Assembly (NCBI GenBank): GCA_017417025.1
Contig: JAFPZY010000057.1
Coordinates: 1 to 46,398 of the forward strand
Direction of reading: 5' to 3'
DNA from: Paludibacteraceae bacterium
GTDB lineage: Bacteria; Bacteroidota; Bacteroidia; Bacteroidales; Paludibacteraceae
Length of the DNA stretch: 46,398 nucleotides
In this document: piece after piece, positions 16,114-25,052 of the stretch
Layout: every line of letters starts with the position of its first letter
How positions within the stretch are numbered: position 1 is the stretch's first letter
Translations under genes and position numbers: made by a program
Notes under the pieces: model-generated
Told to the model about the DNA's origin: nothing
Seen by the model: the letters and a program-made list of their open reading frames with translations, nothing else
Databases searched by the model: none

Positions 16114-17592
16114 TCAGTCGGCGAGGCTGACAGCGTAGTATTGTACCCGTCCCTGGGGTGTGCAGCCGGTGATGAAGAGTGCGCGGTTGCGATCGTCGGC
16201 AGCCAGGGCGTTCTGCACAACCTCCTGCAGGTCCTCCTCAGTGCGTATGGTGCGGTTGTTGGCTTTCAGGATGATGAAGCCGGAGGGGAGTCCTGCGCTT
16301 TTCAGCCGTCCGTTCCGGAGGCTCTTGATACGCACGCCGTAGTTGATGCCGAGTTTCTGCTGCAGGTTGTCGGGCACAGGTTCGAAGACCGCCCCGAGCA
16401 CGTCTGTCTGGTCCTGTTTCTCAATGAGGCCTGTTCCGCCTTCGCGGTTGGTGAGGCAGGCAGTTTTGGTGAGCAGGTTGCCACGGCGCAGAACAGTGAC
16501 AGTGACGGTGTCGCCCGGGCGGTGTCTGCCAATCTGCTCCTGCAGGTCGGTGCCTGTTTTTATGGGTGTGGAGTCAATCTGTGTTATGACATCGCCCGCC
16601 TCTATTCCGGCTTTGTCGGCCGCTCCGTCGGGGACCACCTTGACTACATACACGCCCTGGAGGGTGGTGAGGTTCTTCTCTTTCTTCAGCTCGGACGTTA
16701 TTTCCTGCATCTGCACTCCGAGTACGGCGCGCTGAACGATGCCGAAGCTGCGTATGTCGCTCACCACTTTCTGCACAATGCTCGTGGGCACGGCAAAGCT
16801 GTAGCCGGTGTAGGAGCCTGTCTGTGAGGCAATAGCGGTGTTGATGCCGACGAGTTCGCCGCGTGTATTGACCAGTGCGCCTCCCGAGTTGCCGGGGTTG
16901 ACAGCGGCATCGGTCTGTATGAAGGACTCAATCTTCATGTCGGCGTTGAGGATGTTGATGTTGCGCGCTTTGGCCGAGACAATGCCTGCGGTGACAGTTG
17001 AAGTGAGGTTGAAGGGGTTGCCAACCGCCAGCACCCACTCGCCGACACGCAGTTCGTCGGAGTTGCCCATGATGATGACGGGGAGCCCTGTGGCATCAAT
17101 CTTGAGCAGGGCTATATCGGTGTTGGGGTCGGTGCCGACCAGGGTGGCGTTGAACTCGCGTTTGTCGTTGAGCACCACCTGTATCTGCTGCGCTTTGTCA
17201 ATGACGTGGTTGTTGGTGACTATGTATCCGTCCTCGGAGATGATGACTCCCGAGCCGCTTGCCTGTTGTGCGGGCATTTCGCGGCCCTGCTGCGGTCTGC
17301 CGAAGAAGAACTCGAAGAAGGGGTCGGACATGTACTGCTGCCGGCTCTGGTAGGTCGTTTTGACGTGTACGACGGCGTTCACCGACATCTCCGCCGCCTG
17401 CGTAAAGTCGGTTTCTCCGGCTTTAGGCAGTGCGGCAAAGCGTGCGTAGGCTGCCGACTGACCGGTGGTATCTCCGTTTGCTTCACTCGTCATCACCGTT
17501 CCGGTCTGCCGTTTGCCCAAGTACCAGGTTGTTCCTGCGCTCACTGCAGCGGCTGCTGCAAGGAGGAACAGATATTGGATTGTCTTTTTCAT
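16114..17592 (-). CDS. degP: Periplasmic serine protease/chaperone, HtrA/DegP family
   Basis: 492 residues with an N-terminal signal or anchor (LFLLAAAAAVSAGTTWYLG). The trypsin-like domain carries the triad H129 (TNNHVID), D159 (NTDIALLKI) and S236 (PGNSGGALV). Two PDZ domains follow: the first near 285-375 (GVYVVKVVPDGAADKAGI) and a second near 395-485 (YGVRIKSLRNGRLKSAGLPSG). The layout is that of DegP/DegQ, which degrades or refolds misfolded envelope proteins. The LA loop includes a Phe-rich FFEFFFGRP segment. It is transcribed alone, convergent with rubredoxin and divergent from the flavodiiron gene. Confidence 0.95.
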   Translation of the reverse strand: MKKTIQYLFLLAAAAAVSAGTTWYLGKRQTGTVMTSEANGDTTGQSAAYARFAALPKAGETDFTQAAEMSVNAVVHVKTTYQSRQQYMSDPFFEFFFGRPQQGREMPAQQASGSGVIISEDGYIVTNNHVIDKAQQIQVVLNDKREFNATLVGTDPNTDIALLKIDATGLPVIIMGNSDELRVGEWVLAVGNPFNLTSTVTAGIVSAKARNINILNADMKIESFIQTDAAVNPGNSGGALVNTRGELVGINTAIASQTGSYTGYSFAVPTSIVQKVVSDIRSFGIVQRAVLGVQMQEITSELKKEKNLTTLQGVYVVKVVPDGAADKAGIEAGDVITQIDSTPIKTGTDLQEQIGRHRPGDTVTVTVLRRGNLLTKTACLTNREGGTGLIEKQDQTDVLGAVFEPVPDNLQQKLGINYGVRIKSLRNGRLKSAGLPSGFIILKANNRTIRTEEDLQEVVQNALAADDRNRALFITGCTPQGRVQYYAVSLAD

Positions 17593-17705
17593 TGTGTTTA
17601 TAGTTTATGTTTTATGTTTCGGGTTTGTCTGCAGGTCTCTATAGTGTTTTGTCTTTAGAGTTTTGCCTTCCGAGTATAAAATAACAAACTTCGTGCCAAA
17701 CTTTT

Positions 17706-17737
17706 TTTGTGTATGTCGGAAAAAAGCAGTAACTTTG
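17706..17737 (+). promoter_or_regulatory. Promoter for the flavodiiron protein-MFS operon
   Basis: TTTG at 17706-17709, 20 nt, then TAACTTTG at 17730-17737 matches the Bacteroidetes consensus. It lies about 25 bases before the start codon, so the leader is very short. Confidence 0.85.
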
Positions 17738-17763
17738 CAGCGTAATTAAAACTTATTGTGTTT

Positions 17764-18912
17764 ATGAACCCAGCAATAACCTACATAGGCTGCGACGACC
17801 GCGACCTGCAACTCTTTGAGAGCCAGTATGCTCTGCCCGAGGGCATGTGTTACAACAGTTATCTTGTCAGCGGCGGTCGCATAGCCGTGATGGACACGAT
17901 GGACCCCCGCAAGAGGGATGAGTGGCTCGACAACCTGCGCAAGGCTCTTGGCAGCCGGAAGCCCGATTATCTGATAGTCCATCACATGGAGCCGGACCAC
18001 AGCGGCTCTCTTTCGGCCTTTCTTGAGGCTTATCCGGAGACCACGGTTGTGTGCTCCGCCAAGGCGCAGGGCCTGATGGCGCAGTTCGGCGCTGCTCCCG
18101 CTTCGGTGCAGACAGTGAAGGAGGGTGACACTCTTGACTTGGGAGGACTGACGCTGCGCTTCATCATGGCACCAATGGTTCACTGGCCGGAGGTGATGAT
18201 GACGTATGTGCCTGAACTGCAGACGCTTTTCTCCGCCGACGCTTTCGGCAAGTTCGGTGTTTATCATGCAGACGAAGACGACTGGGCGTGCGAGGCACGA
18301 CGCTACTACTTCAATATCTGCGGCAAGTACGGTGCTCCGGTCAGCATGGTTCTGAAGAAAGTTGCGTCACTGCAAATCAGCACCATCTGTCCGCTTCACG
18401 GGCCTGTTCTTGAGGGAGAGCGCCTGGCAGAGGCTCTCCGGCTGTATAATATATGGTCGTCTTACGGCGTTGAGACAGCGGGTGTGCTGGTGGCTCATGC
18501 CTCCATTCACGGCAACACGGCACGGGCAGCTGAGCAGCTGGCCGAGATGCTGCGTGCGCGCGGCATAGAGCGCGTGGCAGTGACGGACCTCTGCCGCGAC
18601 GACATGGCCGAGGCTATTGAAGACGCTTTCCGCATGGACCGCATGGTGGTATGCGCGTCAAGTTACGACAACAACGTCTTTCCGCCTATGCACCAGTTCC
18701 TCTGGAAGTTGCAGCAGAAAGCCTACCAGAACAGGACCGTGGGCATAGTGGAGAACGGGAGCTGGGCACCGTCGGCGGGGCGCGAGATGAAAGCCCTGCT
18801 TGAGGGCATGAAGGACGTGCGTATAATTGAGCCGCTCGTCACAATACGCAGCACCGTCAGTCAGGAGTCGCTTGCGCAGATGGAGGCACTGGCAGACGCA
18901 CTCGCCGGATAA
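17764..18912 (+). CDS. Flavodiiron protein (FprA family A-type flavoprotein)
   Basis: 382 residues from ATG 17764; an in-frame GTG lies two codons upstream. The N-terminal metallo-beta-lactamase fold carries diiron ligands HHMEPDH (H74, E76, D78, H79), then HWPEVM and SADAFG. The C-terminal flavodoxin domain starts near residue 240 with VLVAHASIHGNTARAAEQL, an FMN phosphate-binding loop. Flavodiiron proteins reduce O2 to water or NO to N2O in anaerobes. The rubredoxin at 15729 is a plausible electron donor. Six bases separate it from the MFS gene, so the two are co-transcribed. Confidence 0.95.
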   Translation: MNPAITYIGCDDRDLQLFESQYALPEGMCYNSYLVSGGRIAVMDTMDPRKRDEWLDNLRKALGSRKPDYLIVHHMEPDHSGSLSAFLEAYPETTVVCSAKAQGLMAQFGAAPASVQTVKEGDTLDLGGLTLRFIMAPMVHWPEVMMTYVPELQTLFSADAFGKFGVYHADEDDWACEARRYYFNICGKYGAPVSMVLKKVASLQISTICPLHGPVLEGERLAEALRLYNIWSSYGVETAGVLVAHASIHGNTARAAEQLAEMLRARGIERVAVTDLCRDDMAEAIEDAFRMDRMVVCASSYDNNVFPPMHQFLWKLQQKAYQNRTVGIVENGSWAPSAGREMKALLEGMKDVRIIEPLVTIRSTVSQESLAQMEALADALAG

Positions 18913-18918
18913 CCACGC

Positions 18919-20100
18919 ATGGCACCCGCAGACACAGAGAGACTATGGAATGGCAACTATTGCAAGGTGATGGTTGCCAATTTCATGCTCCATTTCGCCT
19001 TCTATGTGCTGACTCCGCTGCTTCCGCTCTATCTGAGCGGACATTTCGGTGCGACGAAGGACGTGATAGGGCTTGTTTTGTCCGGATATACAGTGACGGC
19101 ACTGCTTTTGCGGCCTTTCAGCGGGTATATTGTTGATACTTTTCCGCGCCGGCAGGTGCTTTTGCTGTGTTTTCTGCTGTATTTTCTCTGTTTCGGTGGA
19201 TACCTGGTGGCGGGTTCGCTGCTGCTTTTTGCAGTGGTGCGGACGCTTCACGGCGGTCCTTTCGGGGCAGCCACCGTGGCCAACAGCACCGTCGCCATCG
19301 ACGTACTGCCTTCCTCGCGGCGGCAGGAGGGGATAGGGTATTACGGGCTGAGCAACAATATAGCGACGGCAATCGCGCCCTCTGTGGGAATCCTGACATG
19401 GCAATATACGGGCAGTTTTGATGTATTGTTCTGGCTCGCTTTTGCGGCAGCTGGCATAGGTCTGGCAGTGAATGCGACAGTCAAACTGCCTTATCGCGAG
19501 CCTGTTACGGGCAAGGAGCCGCTTTCGCTTGACCGCTTTTTCCTGCTCAGGGGGTGGTTTGTGGGGCTTAACGTGCTCTTTTTCGGGACCTGCTACGGTG
19601 TGCTGAGCAATTATCTCGCCATCTACGGGAAGGAGGTTCTCGGCATGACAGGCGGGACAGGTCTGTTTTTTCTGCTGCTGTCGTCGGGGCTGATAATGTC
19701 GCGTCTGTGGGGTGCCCGCTCGCTTCGTGAAGGACGGCTGACGCGCAATGCGGCACTCGGTGTGACTGTGTCATCGGCGGGATATCTGCTGTTTGTGGCA
19801 TGCCCGCATGTGGCAGGCTATTATCTCTCGGCACTGCTTATAGGGCTTGGCAACGGGCACTTCTGGCCGGCATTCCAGAACATGATGATAAACATGGCCC
19901 ACAAGAACGAGCGTGGCACCGCCAACTCCACACTGCTTGTGTCCTGGGACCTGGGTGTGGGCATAGGTGTGCTGGCAGGCGGCTTCCTGACCGAGCATGC
20001 CGGCTATAGCGAGGCTTTCTGGACAGTGGCGGTTCTGCACGCCGCAGGCATGCTTTTCTACTGGCTTTATACACGCCTCCGCTACCGGCCTTTGGCCTGA
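18919..20100 (+). CDS. MFS transporter
   Basis: 393 residues with about 12 membrane segments. The loop after helix 2 (RPFSGYIVDTFPRRQVLL) fits MFS motif A (G-x-x-x-D-x-x-x-R-R form). GYYGLSNNIATAIAPSVG is typical of drug- or metabolite-efflux members of the DHA1-like group. The substrate cannot be assigned. It directly follows the flavodiiron gene after 6 bases, suggesting export of something made or needed under oxidative or nitrosative stress, but the pairing may be incidental. Confidence 0.88.
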   Translation: MAPADTERLWNGNYCKVMVANFMLHFAFYVLTPLLPLYLSGHFGATKDVIGLVLSGYTVTALLLRPFSGYIVDTFPRRQVLLLCFLLYFLCFGGYLVAGSLLLFAVVRTLHGGPFGAATVANSTVAIDVLPSSRRQEGIGYYGLSNNIATAIAPSVGILTWQYTGSFDVLFWLAFAAAGIGLAVNATVKLPYREPVTGKEPLSLDRFFLLRGWFVGLNVLFFGTCYGVLSNYLAIYGKEVLGMTGGTGLFFLLLSSGLIMSRLWGARSLREGRLTRNAALGVTVSSAGYLLFVACPHVAGYYLSALLIGLGNGHFWPAFQNMMINMAHKNERGTANSTLLVSWDLGVGIGVLAGGFLTEHAGYSEAFWTVAVLHAAGMLFYWLYTRLRYRPLA

Positions 20101-20210
20101 CAAGCAGGGGGAGGGGAGCGTTTCGGAAGACTATCGTGGGACATCGCGATGGTCAAGGCTTGGTCATACGGCTTGGTCTTGGTATGAGTCCGGTGCTATC
20201 CTTTCTATGC

Positions 20211-20250
20211 TGTGTTAATCCTGTGTTAATCCTGTGTTAATCCTGTGTTG
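20211..20250. repeat. 11-bp tandem repeat, 3.6 copies
   Basis: TGTGTTAATCC is repeated at 20211, 20222 and 20233, and then a partial copy follows at 20244. The gap from 20101 to 20580 has no gene; it holds this array, a 27-bp repeat, a terminator and an 8-bp repeat. Confidence 0.9.
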
Positions 20251-20307
20251 AAGAAAGCCTGCCGGAGAAGAGGTGATTGAGGCTTGCGGCATGTCGGCTG
20301 ATTGTTC

Positions 20308-20376
20308 ATTGCGGGGATGCATAAAGAGGACTGCATTGCAGGGCTGCACAAAGAGAACTGCATTGTGGCGCATAAT
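20308..20376. repeat. 27-bp tandem repeat, 2.5 copies
   Basis: Units starting ATTGCGGGGATGCATAAAGA at 20308 and ATTGCAGGGCTGCACAAAGA at 20335 are followed by a partial copy (ATTGTGGCGCATAAT). The array is non-coding. Confidence 0.75.
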
Positions 20377-20460
20377 CCCCAAACGCTGATGACCGATTGG
20401 GGATAATGCGGAATAATATTGAACTTTAGCCCCTGTGCTTTAAGGCATGGGCAAGAAAAG

Positions 20461-20487
20461 CAATAGCCGCAGCGTGCTGCGGCTATT
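20461..20487 (-). terminator. recA terminator
   Basis: CAATAGCCGCAGC pairs with GCTGCGGCTATTG with a minimal loop, a very stable stem. On the minus strand the following bases read CTTTTCTT, a T-rich tail. It lies about 90 bases beyond the recA stop and could also stop plus-strand readthrough. Confidence 0.75.
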
Positions 20488-20509
20488 GGCTTGTATGGGG
20501 GGGGCGGGG

Positions 20510-20573
20510 TTTCGATATTCCGAGATTTCGAGATTTCGATATTCCGAGGTTTCGATATTTCGAGGTTTCGGGC
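20510..20573. repeat. 8-bp tandem repeat at the recA 3' end
   Basis: Octamers TTTCGATA, TTCCGAGA, TTTCGAGA, TTTCGATA, TTCCGAGG, TTTCGATA and TTTCGAGG run head to tail. The array ends a few bases before the recA stop codon. Confidence 0.85.
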
Positions 20574-20580
20574 GGGAGGG

Positions 20581-21588
20581 TTATTTCTTCAGGGCCTCCA
20601 TGATTTTGGCTTCAATCTCGTCGGCGAGGTCGGGGTTGTCGTGCAGGAGGTTCTTGACAGCGTCGCGGCCCTGCGCGAGTTTGTTGCCGTCGTAGCTGTA
20701 GAAAGAGCCGGCTTTGGTGAGCACTCCGGTGGTTGTGCCGAGGTCCACCAGTTCGCCCACGCGCGAGATGCCCTCGTTGAACATGAGGTCGAATTCCGCT
20801 TTGCGGAAGGGCGGGGCGACTTTGTTCTTCACCACTTTGACGCGGACCTGGTTGCCAATGACCTCGTCGCCGTTCTTGATGGCAGTCACTTTGCGTATGT
20901 CGAGGCGGACACTGGCGTAGAACTTGAGTGCGTTTCCGCCGGTGGTTGTTTCTGGGTTGCCGAACATGACACCAATCTTCTCGCGCAGCTGGTTGATGAA
21001 GATGCAGGTTGTCTGTGTCTTGTTGATGGTGGCAGTCAGTTTGCGTAGCGCCTGGCTCATCAGTCGCGCCTGCAGTCCGACCTTGTTGTCGCCCATGTCC
21101 CCTTCGATTTCGGCGCGCGGTGTGAGGGCGGCGACAGAGTCGATAACCACCAGATCCACAGCGCTTGAGCGTATGAGTTCGTCGGCTATGTCCAGCGCCT
21201 GTTCGCCGCAGTCGGGCTGCGCGATGAGCAGGTTCTCCACGTCCACGCCCAGTTTTTCGGCATAGAAGCGGTCGAAGGCGTGCTCTGCATCGATGATGGC
21301 GGCAATGCCTCCCTGCCTCTGCACTTCCGCCATAGCGTGAATGGCGAGTGTGGTTTTACCGCTTGACTCGGGGCCGTAAATCTCGATGATTCGTCCGCGC
21401 GGATAGCCTCCCACGCCGAGTGCGAGGTTCAGCCCGACGCTGCCGGTGGGGATGACGGGTATGTCTTCTATTTTGTCTTCTCCGAGGCGCATGATGGCCC
21501 CTTTGCCGAAGTCTTTGTCGATTTTAGCCATAGCCAGTTGCAGGGCTTTGAGCTTCTCTGCAGACGGCATTTTCTTGTCTTCGCTCAT
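20581..21588 (-). CDS. recA: Recombinase RecA
   Basis: 335 residues, slightly shorter than typical RecA (about 345-355) because of a short C-terminal tail. The Walker A motif is GPESSGKTT near residues 70-78. Walker B ([19 protein letters not shown]) and the L2 region ([28 protein letters not shown]) are intact. RecA forms filaments on single-stranded DNA, catalyses strand exchange and supports the SOS response. It follows the LRR gene after 21 bases on the same strand, so it may partly depend on that promoter; no separate promoter is visible in the gap. Confidence 0.99.
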   Translation of the reverse strand: MSEDKKMPSAEKLKALQLAMAKIDKDFGKGAIMRLGEDKIEDIPVIPTGSVGLNLALGVGGYPRGRIIEIYGPESSGKTTLAIHAMAEVQRQGGIAAIIDAEHAFDRFYAEKLGVDVENLLIAQPDCGEQALDIADELIRSSAVDLVVIDSVAALTPRAEIEGDMGDNKVGLQARLMSQALRKLTATINKTQTTCIFINQLREKIGVMFGNPETTTGGNALKFYASVRLDIRKVTAIKNGDEVIGNQVRVKVVKNKVAPPFRKAEFDLMFNEGISRVGELVDLGTTTGVLTKAGSFYSYDGNKLAQGRDAVKNLLHDNPDLADEIEAKIMEALKK

Positions 21589-21609
21589 ATTGTGTGTCTT
21601 TAATAAATG

Positions 21610-23409
21610 TTATTCTGCGGGTTGTTTGCAGCCTTTGAATACGTTTCGTCCGTAGTCCACATATTCGTCGAGTTCCGGCACTTCGAGTCGCTCGCAGTTG
21701 AGGAACGCCTCGTCGTCGATATATTCCAGTTCCAGCTGCTCCGCCCAAATGACCTTGCTCAGGTACTTGCACTCGGCAAAGGCCTGTACGCCAATCTCTT
21801 TGAGCATTTTGGGCATTTTCACCTCCTGCAGGCTGCGGCATCCGATGAAGGCTGAGTTGCCTATTTTCTCCAGTTTGTCGCCGAAGACGACCGTCCGGAG
21901 GTTGATACACTTGTCGAAGGCGTTGTTGCCGAGCACCTCCAGTTGTGCAGGCAGGGCGATGTCGTGGAGCTGTATGCAGTTTTTGAAGGCCTCAGTCTCG
22001 ATGGCGTTCAGGCGCTCGCAGAAAGTGACGGCAGCCAGGTTCTGGCACTCGGCGAAGGCTCTCTGTCCGATGCGGAAAAGCTCTTTGGGCAGCGCCAGTT
22101 TCTCTATCTGCAGGCAGCCTGTAAAGGCCTCGTCGTCAATGGCATACAGTCCTTCTGGCAGCTGCAGATTGAGCAGGTGCGTGCAGTCGCGGAAAGCGCC
22201 TTTCTTAATAGTGGTCACTTTTTCGGGGATAACCACTTTGGTGAGTTTGGCGCAACCTGCGAAGGCCATTTCGCCCAGTTCTTCGAGGTTCTCGGGCAGG
22301 TCCAGTTTCTCCAGTTCGGAGCAGCCTGTGAAAGCGCCGTCCTCAATGGTTTTCAGCCCTGCGGGGAAGTTGATGTTGGTGAACTTGCGGCAGGTGAAGA
22401 AGCATGCTTTGGGTATCTCTTTCAGTCCTGCCGGCAGCTTGACATCGGGGAGGTTCACGCAGCCGTAGAACGCTCCTGCGCCCAGTTCCTCCAGCCCCTC
22501 GGGCAGGTTGATGGATTTCAGTTTGTCGCACCCGTAGAAGGCGTACATTCCGATTTTCTTCAGGCTCTGCGGGAGGACAACGTCCTGCAGGTTCTCGCAT
22601 TGGTAGAAAGCCGCAGTAGGAATGGCCTCAATGCCTTCGGGGATGGTGATGGTTTTCACCTTGATTTTCATCTTCTGCGTCCCTGCAAACGCCGCGCTTG
22701 CAATGAGTCGTGTGGGCTGTTTGGTTTTGAACACGTATTTGGCGGGTGCGGCATCGTTCACGCGGATGAGGCAGCCGTCGATGAACAGCGAGCCGCGTTT
22801 CCACTTTTTCTCGTTGTTGTAGATGCCGCAGTCGGTGAAAGCGTCCTGCCCAATCCACTTCACCGATGCGGGGATGTTCACTTTGGTCAGGTTCTTGCAG
22901 CCCTTGAAGGTGTCGTGGTCGATCATGGTGAGCTCGTTGTGGAGCACCACGTTGGTCACTGTTTTGTTGTTCTCGAAAGCACCGGCGGCAATCAGCCTCA
23001 CCGTTGCGGGCACGACGTACTTGGCTTTTATGCTTTTGTTGGTGGCAATGAGGCAGTTGTCTATAATCAGCGCGCCGTCGGCCCAGAGGCTCTTGTCGTT
23101 CATTACGCCCGTTCCGTCGAAGGCGTTGCGGTAGATGTGCTCCAGTGTCTGCGGGAGGACAACAGAGGTCAGTTTCTTGCAGCCCTTGAACGCTTTTTCG
23201 CCTATCTCTGTCACTTTGTAGGTCTTTTGTCCTACTGTAATCTCCTCAGGCAGAAGCAGTTCGCCGCTCACATTGGGTGTTGGTGCCACCGCAGCCGTGC
23301 CGTCGGAAGGGTTCAGCTGGTAGTTGATGTCGTTGTACTGCGCCGTCTCCTGCTGGGCGAACAGCAGCACGCTGCACATAAGTGCCGTCAGTGTCAATAG
23401 CTGTTTCAT
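21610..23409 (-). CDS. Secreted BspA-like leucine-rich repeat protein (LRR_5)
   Basis: 599 residues with a signal peptide (LLTLTALMCSVLLFAQQ). The mature protein is a series of about 20 LRR_5/Treponema-type repeats of 22-24 residues with the pattern I-G-x-x-A-F-x-G-C-x-x-L-x-x-v-x-L-P. Two insertions with the form LWADGALIIDNCLI / KRGSLFIDGCLIRV interrupt the repeats. BspA-type proteins bind host matrix proteins or other bacteria at the surface; this role is inferred by family. There is no obvious C-terminal sorting tail, so attachment is uncertain. The repeats create a long false frame on the opposite strand. Confidence 0.93.
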   Translation of the reverse strand: MKQLLTLTALMCSVLLFAQQETAQYNDINYQLNPSDGTAAVAPTPNVSGELLLPEEITVGQKTYKVTEIGEKAFKGCKKLTSVVLPQTLEHIYRNAFDGTGVMNDKSLWADGALIIDNCLIATNKSIKAKYVVPATVRLIAAGAFENNKTVTNVVLHNELTMIDHDTFKGCKNLTKVNIPASVKWIGQDAFTDCGIYNNEKKWKRGSLFIDGCLIRVNDAAPAKYVFKTKQPTRLIASAAFAGTQKMKIKVKTITIPEGIEAIPTAAFYQCENLQDVVLPQSLKKIGMYAFYGCDKLKSINLPEGLEELGAGAFYGCVNLPDVKLPAGLKEIPKACFFTCRKFTNINFPAGLKTIEDGAFTGCSELEKLDLPENLEELGEMAFAGCAKLTKVVIPEKVTTIKKGAFRDCTHLLNLQLPEGLYAIDDEAFTGCLQIEKLALPKELFRIGQRAFAECQNLAAVTFCERLNAIETEAFKNCIQLHDIALPAQLEVLGNNAFDKCINLRTVVFGDKLEKIGNSAFIGCRSLQEVKMPKMLKEIGVQAFAECKYLSKVIWAEQLELEYIDDEAFLNCERLEVPELDEYVDYGRNVFKGCKQPAE

Positions 23410-23436
23410 GGTTCTGTAGTTTTTTTATTCAGGTTG

Positions 23437-23467
23437 CAAAGGTACATATATTTTTTTGTTTTTGCAA
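23437..23467 (-). promoter_or_regulatory. Promoter for the LRR protein (and possibly recA)
   Basis: On the minus strand TTG (23465-23467), 20 nt, then TACCTTTG (23437-23444), about 28 bases before the LRR start codon. This is a perfect match to the Bacteroidetes consensus. Confidence 0.85.
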
Positions 23468-23506
23468 GCAACTGCTGTTTTTTTTGAATTTTTATGTCCG
23501 CAATAT

Positions 23507-23537
23507 TTTGTTTTCTGCTGATTTTGTTGTATCTTTG
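23507..23537 (+). promoter_or_regulatory. Promoter for the FAD oxidoreductase-tcdA pair
   Basis: TTTG at 23507-23510, 19 nt, then TATCTTTG at 23530-23537, 15 bases before the ATG at 23553. The leader is nearly absent. Confidence 0.85.
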
Positions 23538-23552
23538 CAACCTCGTTTGTTT

Positions 23553-25052
23553 ATGGAGACACGCCAGCTCATATTATCTCCCGCCGAAGCGCGCATTATG
23601 GAGCAGGGTTTCCGCGTTGTGCGGCGCTCTGTGGATGCACGCCAGCGCGACATACGCGTTCTGCTCACCGTGCTTGCCGATGAACACGGCAATCTGCTGC
23701 CGCGCGAGGCGGAGGTTCCGCTATACAGCAAGCCCGTTTATCCGGATGTCAGCGGCTCTGCGCAAGAGGCTCTTGTGGTAGGTGCGGGTCCAGCGGGGCT
23801 TTTTGCCGCCCTTACGCTCCTTGAGCACGGCATACGTCCGGTCATCATTGAGCGCGGCAGGGACGTATCCGCCCGCAAACGCGACATAGCGCGGCTCAAC
23901 CGCAATATGGGTCTTGACCCGTCGTCCAACTACTGCTTCGGCGAGGGCGGGGCAGGCACATTCTCCGACGGCAAACTCTTTTCGCGGAGCAAGAAGCGGG
24001 GCGACATGCAGCGTGTCATGGAGCTTTTCCACTTCTTCGGCGCGCCCGACACCGTCCTGTATGAGACGCACGCACATATCGGCAGCGACCTGCTGCCCAA
24101 TATAATAAGGAGCATGCGCGAGTGCCTGTGCGCGCACGGGGCGGAGTTCCGCTTCGGCACGCTTTTCGACCGCCTTGACCCGTCGCTGCCCACTGTCCTC
24201 GCCATCGGGCACAGTGCCCACGACACTTACCGTTTTCTTGCGCAGGAGGGTGTTGCGATGGAGGCCAAGGGGTGCGCCATGGGGGTTCGTGTAGAGCACC
24301 CGCAGGCTCTTGTAAACCGCCTTATGTACCACCTTGGCGGTCGCCCGTCGGACGAGGCCGCCGCGCTTGTTGAGAACCTCGGCAACGCCTCTTATTCGCT
24401 TGTTACACAGGTGAGTGGCACGGGGGTCTATTCGTTCTGCATGTGTCCCGGAGGGCACATTGTCCCCGCGGCCTCGGCTCCGGAGACAGTCATAGTCAAT
24501 GGCATGAGTGCGCGTCTGCGCAACTCTCCATACGCCAACTCCGGCATCGTTGTTTCGGTGCCTCCGGCGGGCCCTGCTATGCAGGCTCTCGCCTGGCAGG
24601 AGTCGCTTGAGCATGAGGCATGGCTTCAGGCGCGCGAGGTGCTCGGTTCGTCGCTGCAGGCGCAGGCTCCGGCACAGCGTCTGGCGGATTTTGTGGAAGG
24701 CCGTCCTTCCGCCTCGCTCCCTGCCTGCTCTTTCCTGCCCGGCATAGTCCCCTCGCGGCTCGACAGGTGGCTGCCGCCCGAGATAGGGGCTTTCCTCCGC
24801 CGCGGCTTCCGCGATTTCGACCGCAAGTACCCGGGCTTCCTCACCAACGACGCTGTCGTCCTCGGCGTGGAGAGCCGCACCAGCAGTCCTGTGCGCCTGC
24901 TGCGTGACCCGCTCACCATGCAGTCGCTCTCGCATCCTTTCCTTTATCCTTGCGGCGAAGGCGCAGGTTATGCCGGCGGCATCACCTCCTCCGCGCTTGA
25001 CGGCATAAAAGCAGCTTTGCAACTATGTTCACGCGTACAATCCAGTGTTTAG
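23553..25052 (+). CDS. NAD(P)/FAD-dependent oxidoreductase (COG2509 type)
   Basis: 499 residues. An N-terminal 70-residue domain precedes the FAD-binding Rossmann motif GAGPAG at 77-82, with IIERG ending the second strand. The segment SSNYCFGEGGAGTFSDGKL and the C-terminal YPCGEGAGYAGGI are typical of the uncharacterised FAD-dependent dehydrogenase group COG2509. The substrate is unknown. The ATG at 23553 is chosen because it follows the promoter and begins the conserved N-terminal domain; the frame is open further upstream into promoter DNA. It overlaps the next gene by 28 bases. Confidence 0.92.
   Translation: METRQLILSPAEARIMEQGFRVVRRSVDARQRDIRVLLTVLADEHGNLLPREAEVPLYSKPVYPDVSGSAQEALVVGAGPAGLFAALTLLEHGIRPVIIERGRDVSARKRDIARLNRNMGLDPSSNYCFGEGGAGTFSDGKLFSRSKKRGDMQRVMELFHFFGAPDTVLYETHAHIGSDLLPNIIRSMRECLCAHGAEFRFGTLFDRLDPSLPTVLAIGHSAHDTYRFLAQEGVAMEAKGCAMGVRVEHPQALVNRLMYHLGGRPSDEAAALVENLGNASYSLVTQVSGTGVYSFCMCPGGHIVPAASAPETVIVNGMSARLRNSPYANSGIVVSVPPAGPAMQALAWQESLEHEAWLQAREVLGSSLQAQAPAQRLADFVEGRPSASLPACSFLPGIVPSRLDRWLPPEIGAFLRRGFRDFDRKYPGFLTNDAVVLGVESRTSSPVRLLRDPLTMQSLSHPFLYPCGEGAGYAGGITSSALDGIKAALQLCSRVQSSV

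Noticed and set aside
21943-23400. 485-codon open frame opposite the LRR gene
   Set aside because: It mirrors the repeat codons of the LRR protein and has no independent start, signal or domain.
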